DNA of 18,828 bases, from the NCBI GenBank assembly GCA_016180765.1, contig JACPAP010000240.1, positions 1-18,828 of the forward strand, in the 5' to 3' direction. This document shows positions 15,004-18,828 of the stretch, piece by piece. Position numbers and translations under genes: made by a program. Source of the DNA: Gemmatimonadota bacterium. Lineage in GTDB: Bacteria; Gemmatimonadota; Gemmatimonadetes; Gemmatimonadales; GWC2-71-9. The stretch's first letter is position 1. The number at the start of each line of letters is the position of its first letter. Below the pieces are notes generated by a model. It was not told the origin of the DNA. It made no database searches and was given only the letters and a program-made list of their open reading frames with translations.

Positions 15004-15827
15004 AAGCGTTCCAGGACGCCCTTCACCAGGCGCGTGAGCTGCGGTTCCGCCTTCGCGGCCGTCGCGATGATTTCCTGGACGTTGGCGGGCTTCAAGGCGT
15101 CCGGCAGGCAGGCATCGGTGATGATGGAGACGCCCAGCACCCGCATGCCGCCGTGCACCGCGACGATGACCTCCGGCACGGTGGACATGCCCACGACGTC
15201 GGCCCCCAGGGCCCGCAGCAGGCGATACTCCGCGGCGGTCTCGAGGTTGGGACCAATGACCGCGACGTATACCCCTTCCCGCAGCGCGATCTGTTGCTCC
15301 CGCGCGACCTGCCGGGCCAGCGCCCGTAAGCCCGGATCGTAGGCGGCCGACAGGTCCGGGAACCTCGGGCCCAGCGCGTCCTCGTTGAGCCCCACCAGCG
15401 GATTGTCGCCCAAGAGATTGATGTGGTCCGCGATCAGTACCAGCTCGCCCGGGCTCCAGAGGGGGTGCATCCCGCCGCAGGCGTTCGAGACCATCAGCGT
15501 GCGCGCCCCCAGGCCCCGCATCACCCGCACCGGGAAGGTGACCTGTTGCAGCGTATAGCCCTCGTACCGATGGAACCGTCCCTGCATCGCCACCACCGAC
15601 TTCCCGCCCAGCGTCCCGAACAGCAGCCGGCCCGAGTGGCTCTCCACGGTGGAAAGGGGGAAGTGCGGCAACTCGCCGTAGGGGATCTCCGCCGCCACGG
15701 CGATGTCCCGCGCCAGGCCGCCCAGCCCGGTGCCGAGGATCAAGGCGACCTGGGGCTCGATCCGGGTCCGGGACCGGATGACACGCAGGGCCTCGTCCAC
15801 GGCCCGCGATACCGTGGCCACGCTCAT
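15000..15827 (-). CDS. punA: Purine nucleoside phosphorylase, trimeric type (PNP-I/PunA family)
   Basis: The enzyme splits purine nucleosides with phosphate into base and ribose-1-phosphate. It is 275 residues, the trimeric-PNP length. Seen: the phosphate loop LGTGLGGLA (T33), GRFHRYEGY with H86, VSNACGGMHP, the base-binding GPNLETAAEYR with E196 (human E201), and VGMSTVPE. The base-recognition position normally Asn (human N243) is D238 in SIITDACLPDALKPAN, so adenosine may be accepted. Similar ITDxC sequences occur in other bacterial PNPs, from memory. The ATG overlaps the divIVA stop by four bases and the end overlaps ileS by four, so it is coupled on both sides even though it is not part of the usual yggS-divIVA-ileS gene set. 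Confidence 0.93.
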   Translation of the reverse strand: MSVATVSRAVDEALRVIRSRTRIEPQVALILGTGLGGLARDIAVAAEIPYGELPHFPLSTVESHSGRLLFGTLGGKSVVAMQGRFHRYEGYTLQQVTFPVRVMRGLGARTLMVSNACGGMHPLWSPGELVLIADHINLLGDNPLVGLNEDALGPRFPDLSAAYDPGLRALARQVAREQQIALREGVYVAVIGPNLETAAEYRLLRALGADVVGMSTVPEVIVAVHGGMRVLGVSIITDACLPDALKPANVQEIIATAAKAEPQLTRLVKGVLERL

Positions 15828-16345
15828 GGGGTGCGGGGCGGGCTCCGTTCCGGGCCGGGACGGGGCGGACTCCCGTCCTGACGGTGCGCCTCCAACGCAT
15901 CCACCTCGGACAGGTAGCGCTCGAGCAGGGTCCGAAACCCCGCGAGATAGGCGGTGAACTGGCGCTGGACGCTCTCCGCCTCCCGCCGGATCGCTTGCTC
16001 GGCGGCTCGTGCCTCCTGGATGATCTGGTCGGCCGCGGCCCGCGCCTCACGCACCAGCAGTTCCGCCTCCCGCCGCGCCGCCTGTTCGGTGTCCGCGCGC
16101 AGCTGCTGGGCCGCCACCAGGGCCTCGTTCAACGCCTTCTCCCGCTCACGAAACGCCTTCAGCTGTTCCCGGAGCGACTGGAGGCGCTCCTCCATCTGGG
16201 CGCGCTCGCGGAGCAGGCGCTCGACTTCGTCGGCGATCTGCTGGCGGAACTCCTCGACGCTGGCCGGGTCGTAGCCGCGAAGCGCGCGGTGGAACTGCTG
16301 AGCCCGGATGTCTACCGGCGTAAGATGAAATCCGGCGTCAGTCAT
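15824..16345 (-). CDS. divIVA: DivIVA domain protein, coiled coil (173 aa)
   Basis: DivIVA-type proteins bind curved or polar membrane and recruit division and cell-wall factors. The N-terminal signature is clear: LTPVDIRAQQFHRALRGYDP then VEEFRQQIADEVERLL (about residues 8-46). The rest to about 155 is one long Glu/Arg/Ala coiled coil, with a Pro-rich charged tail. The ATG overlaps the yggS stop (ATGA), with GGGGAG a few bases upstream. Position between yggS and ileS matches the Gram-positive arrangement, although sepF and yggT are missing here. Because it is a poles-and-curvature protein, it may be a landmark for the downstream MglA-type polarity module, but nothing in the sequence shows a direct link. 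Confidence 0.9.
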   Translation of the reverse strand: MTDAGFHLTPVDIRAQQFHRALRGYDPASVEEFRQQIADEVERLLRERAQMEERLQSLREQLKAFREREKALNEALVAAQQLRADTEQAARREAELLVREARAAADQIIQEARAAEQAIRREAESVQRQFTAYLAGFRTLLERYLSEVDALEAHRQDGSPPRPGPERSPPRTP

Positions 16346-17037
16346 ACGGGACGCTCCCCGAACAACACGGTTCCTAAGCGAAGCATGGTTGCCCCTTCCG
16401 CCACCGCCGCGCGAAAGTCCCCGGACATCCCCATGGATAGCTCGGGCAGCCGGTGCCGTTGCCGTTCCAGGTCATCGCGCAGGCGTCGCAGGTCGCCGAA
16501 GACCTTGCGCTGCAGACCTTCGTCCTCGGTGAGCGGCGCCATGGTCATCAGGCCCAGCAGTTCCAGGCCCGCAAGGTCACGCACACGTTCGGCGATCTCA
16601 GGAGCCTCGGCGGGCTGGCACCCGCTCTTCTGCCCTTCCCCGGCGATATTGACCTGGAGCAACACCTTGAGCGCACTCCCCGCGGCGCGCGCCGCGACGG
16701 AGCGGGCCAGGGCCTCCGCCACCCGCACCGAATCCACCGAATGCACCCAGCCGAACCGGCCCGGCACGTGCTTCGCCTTGTTGGTCTGCAGGTGGCCGAT
16801 CAGGTGCCAGGTCACGGGGACTCCGGCCGCCTGGTCTTGCTTCTCCAACGCCTCCTGCACCCGGTTCTCCCCGACGTCCGAGAGCCCGGCCCGCAATGCC
16901 GTGCCCACCGCCTCCGCGGGATGGCCCTTGGTGACCGCGACGATGCGCACCGGCCCCTGCAGGCCTTGTCGGGACTGGACGCGGGCGATTTCATCTCGCA
17001 CGCGGGTGAGGTTGGCCGGGAGCTCGGCGAAGGCCAC
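16342..17037 (-). CDS. yggS: YggS-type pyridoxal-phosphate homeostasis protein (231 aa)
   Basis: YggS/YlmE proteins are single-domain TIM-barrel PLP carriers that balance vitamin B6 and amino-acid pools. The PLP-binding Lys is K37 in IVAVTKGHPAEAV. Other family blocks are DVGENRVQEAL, WHLIGHLQTNKAKH, HSVDSVRVAEAL, LLQVNIAGEGQKSG, LSMGMSGDFRAAVAEG and MLRLGTVLFGERPV. Length and order are normal. The best start is the GTG at 17037-17035 (AFAELPANLTRVRDEI follows), but there is no good ribosome site and a terminator-like hairpin ends only about eight bases upstream. The divIVA gene starts on its stop codon. It is the first gene after the long palindrome and so may open the transcription unit that runs to the chemosensory genes. 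Confidence 0.95.
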   Translation of the reverse strand: MAFAELPANLTRVRDEIARVQSRQGLQGPVRIVAVTKGHPAEAVGTALRAGLSDVGENRVQEALEKQDQAAGVPVTWHLIGHLQTNKAKHVPGRFGWVHSVDSVRVAEALARSVAARAAGSALKVLLQVNIAGEGQKSGCQPAEAPEIAERVRDLAGLELLGLMTMAPLTEDEGLQRKVFGDLRRLRDDLERQRHRLPELSMGMSGDFRAAVAEGATMLRLGTVLFGERPV

Positions 17038-17043
17038 AGCGGA

Positions 17044-17066
17044 GAAAAATAGCCGCAGAAGCGGCA
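17044..17066 (-). terminator. Intrinsic-terminator-like hairpin just before yggS
   Basis: On the minus strand the sequence reads GCCGC-TTCT-GCGGC followed by TATTTTT, a perfect five-base-pair stem, four-base loop and T-tract. It would end transcripts coming from the DUF2723 gene. It stops about eight bases before the yggS GTG, so no promoter can fit between the two. It could instead work as an attenuator for a promoter further upstream, or be part of the larger palindrome that overlaps it. Confidence 0.6.
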
Positions 17067-17248
17067 GTAGCGGCAGCCGCGGTAGACGAGGCGAAGGGCG
17101 GGGGGGTACGCCTCGGAGCGCGCGTCAGTGGAGCGCGCGCCATGAAACTCTTTTCGTCTGCGGCGCGCGCGAAACTGCAGCGCGCGAGAGCCGCACCCCC
17201 ACCCTTCGCCTCCCGCACTGCCGTTGCCGCTACTGCCGCGTCTGCCGC
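17054..17248. repeat. Large imperfect palindrome filling the DUF2723-yggS spacer
   Basis: Two arms of about 88 and 87 bases face each other around a dyad near 17150-17151. Perfect blocks sharing that centre include GCGGCAGTAGCGGCA (17061-17075) with its complement at 17225-17239, GAGGCGAAGGG (17088-17098) with 17202-17212, and GCGCGCGCC (17133-17141) with 17162-17170, enclosing a 20-base loop. Arms differ by several substitutions and small gaps. No coding signal is supported inside it. It resembles a folded non-autonomous mobile element or a REP-like repeat. It can also form the smaller terminator hairpin as a competing structure. Confidence 0.75.
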
Positions 17249-17262
17249 CCCTGCCGCCTCGC

Positions 17263-18828
17263 TCACCGGGCCGGAGCCCCGGCCGTATCCCCGAACCACG
17301 CCTCCGTGTCCCGTCCCCTCAACGCGCGGATCACCTGCCCCAGCTCGGGGCAGGGGCCGAGCTTGTAGGCGAACTCGAAGTTCTTCATGCTCCGGGCGTG
17401 GTCGCCCCGCAGCTGATAGGTCTGCCCCAGCGTGAGCGGCGGGATGCTGAGGTTGGTGGCGATGTTACGGGCCGTGGGCTCCAGCACCAGCGTGTCGGCC
17501 TCCATCAGCTCGGCGTATCGGTAGACGTGCCAGACCAGACTGTCGGTGCGGGGCACGTCTACCGGCGGAAAGCCCGCGAGCCCCGGCCCGAGGCGCGACG
17601 AATCCGGCGGCTCGGCCACGTGCAGCTTGAGCGCGAGTCCCTGCTGGGTCAGGTACGGCTGCAAGCCCAGCCAACTGCCACTGCCCGCCGTGAGCGAGAA
17701 GTAAACGGGGCGCCGCCCCACGTTCTCCTGAATCAGGCGCAGTATGAGGATGTCCTTCACGTAGAACGGGGTGTTCTCCGGGTACGTGTGGTCCACGCGC
17801 CCCGCCACGAAGCGGAGGCTCCGGGGCAAGAGCTGTGGCTGCAGGTTACGGATCTCCTGGTTCGTCAACGTGTGGAGCGCCGGCGGCGGCTCAGCCGGCG
17901 CGATCCCTGTGTACCACGGCGCCTGCTCCGGCACCAAGGGCCGGACCGGGTTGTCGCGTAGCTGGCGGATGTACCAGTCCGTGTTCCCCAGCGAGAGGTT
18001 GACCACCGAGACGTCCTGCCGAATGCCCTCGACTTCCTGGAGGTACCACAGCGGGAAGGTGTCGTTGTCGCCGTTGGTGAACAGGATCCCGTACGGCTCC
18101 ACCGACTGGAGCAGATCGTACGCGAAATCCCGCGCCAGCCGCGCGTCTTTGCCGTGGGCGCGGCTGGCCGCCTTGAAGTTCATCACGAACGGCACCAGGG
18201 CGAGCGCGAGCACGCCGCCCGCCAGCCGGGGCGGTAGCCGGAACTCGCGCCGAATGAGCTGGTAGAGGCCGGCGAGTCCGGCGCCCGCGAACAGGCCCCA
18301 GACCTGGTACGACACCACGTAGAAGTAGTCCCGCTCCCGCACCTCGTGGTGGTTGGGGTCGGGGAACAGGTCATACCCGACGGAGAAACCCGGCCGGAAG
18401 TTGATGTAGATCATGAGCCCCAGGCCGGTGGTGAGCCAGAGCAGGAACAGCAGCCAGAACATCCCGCGGTCGCGCCGCTTGATCACCTGCATGCCGTAGA
18501 TCCCGAGCGAGGTGAACAACAGCGTGAAGGGGAGGCGGGGCCAGGCGAAGACCGGCTGCGACGTGCGGAGGCTGTTGGCCCACTGCCAGTCGAAGTACTG
18601 CAAGTAATTCTGGATCTGGAGCCAGAGGATGGGCAGGGTCCTGATGCCCGGGCCGGTAGCGTCGGTCGGGTCATCCAGCGGCGAGCGCGGCGGGTATTGC
18701 TCGCGCCGGATCACCGCCAGGAGCGACTCCCAGGTGGACGGGTCGGCCTCGTTGATGAACGGCTGGAGCCCGGCCCGCACGTACAGGAACAGGTAGGTGG
18801 ACGCGCCCACCGCGGCGAGGGCGAACAC
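17263..18828 (-). CDS. DUF2723 family membrane protein, C-terminal part (5' end outside window)
   Basis: The frame is open to the right edge, where a GTG happens to fall, but family proteins are longer and this is surely an internal codon, so at least the N-terminal membrane domain is missing. The 521 visible residues contain membrane-like segments at about 1-18, 99-116, 122-142, 172-192 and 202-217. They also hold hallmarks of DUF2723 proteins: DYFYVVSYQVWG (168-179), ILFTNGDNDTFPLWYLQEVE (about 248-267) and VVNLSLGNTDWYIRQL. A soluble C-terminal part ends in a TPR-like helix pair (TYQLRGDHARSMKNFEFAYKLG). The family is thought to be GT-C-like glycosyltransferases or related, of unproved substrate. 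Its stop is 225 bases before yggS, so it may end its own transcript. Confidence 0.9.
   Translation of the reverse strand: MFALAAVGASTYLFLYVRAGLQPFINEADPSTWESLLAVIRREQYPPRSPLDDPTDATGPGIRTLPILWLQIQNYLQYFDWQWANSLRTSQPVFAWPRLPFTLLFTSLGIYGMQVIKRRDRGMFWLLFLLWLTTGLGLMIYINFRPGFSVGYDLFPDPNHHEVRERDYFYVVSYQVWGLFAGAGLAGLYQLIRREFRLPPRLAGGVLALALVPFVMNFKAASRAHGKDARLARDFAYDLLQSVEPYGILFTNGDNDTFPLWYLQEVEGIRQDVSVVNLSLGNTDWYIRQLRDNPVRPLVPEQAPWYTGIAPAEPPPALHTLTNQEIRNLQPQLLPRSLRFVAGRVDHTYPENTPFYVKDILILRLIQENVGRRPVYFSLTAGSGSWLGLQPYLTQQGLALKLHVAEPPDSSRLGPGLAGFPPVDVPRTDSLVWHVYRYAELMEADTLVLEPTARNIATNLSIPPLTLGQTYQLRGDHARSMKNFEFAYKLGPCPELGQVIRALRGRDTEAWFGDTAGAPAR

Noticed and set aside
15004..16050. Upstream extension of the ileS frame by about 349 residues.
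   Set aside because: It reads through the phosphorylase and divIVA genes out of frame as Arg/Gly/Ala-rich text with no family motif. The GTG at 15003 begins the recognisable IleRS sequence.
17142..17435. Plus-strand open frame in and beyond the palindrome.
   Set aside because: It is Ala/Arg/Pro-rich, generated by the repeat and by antisense of the DUF2723 gene, with no ribosome site.

Overview
All supported genes lie on the minus strand, so the window reads right to left as one long, tightly packed gene series. Most neighbours overlap by 1-17 bases or are separated by 1-3, which implies extensive translational coupling. The DNA is very GC-rich. The protein set (an MglA-type GTPase with roadblock proteins, a DUF4388/PatA-like protein and a DnaA-like ATPase beside cheA/cheY/cheW, plus a DUF2723 membrane protein) resembles what I know of Gemmatimonadota. 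That assignment is an inference from protein resemblance and gene content, not from a marker gene.

Layout in transcription order. (1) 18828-17263: the C-terminal part of a DUF2723 membrane protein, cut by the window edge. (2) 17262-17038: a non-coding spacer filled by a large imperfect palindrome and ending in a terminator-like hairpin. (3) 17037-9793: a housekeeping block of yggS, divIVA, a purine nucleoside phosphorylase, ileS (IleRS2 type), a TraR/DksA-family gene, lspA and an rluD-family pseudouridine synthase. Apart from the phosphorylase and the missing sepF/yggT, this is the order known downstream of the division cluster in Bacillus (ylmE...divIVA-ileS-ylyA-lspA-ylyB). (4) 9793-7057: cheW, cheY and cheA. 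(5) 7056-6936: a spacer with a short GCAGAG-type repeat. (6) 6935-1: cheC, a long TPR protein whose frame is broken once, a DUF4388-TPR protein, a TPR-roadblock protein, two small roadblock proteins, an MglA-like Ras-family GTPase, and the start of a DnaA-like AAA+ protein that runs off the left edge.

Regions 4 to 6 look like one signalling system. CheA/CheW/CheY form a phosphorelay core, and CheC is a CheY-P phosphatase. The GTPase, roadblock, DUF4388 and TPR proteins form a polarity or switch module of the kind that controls gliding and type IV pili in Myxococcus and Thermus. No receptor, CheR or CheB gene is present in the window, so the input is unknown. The most unusual points are the DnaA-like protein whose Walker B acidic pair reads Ala-Ala, three roadblock proteins for one GTPase, an rluD whose S4 domain is upstream of any ATG/GTG/TTG codon, the frame break in the TPR gene, and the long palindrome before yggS.
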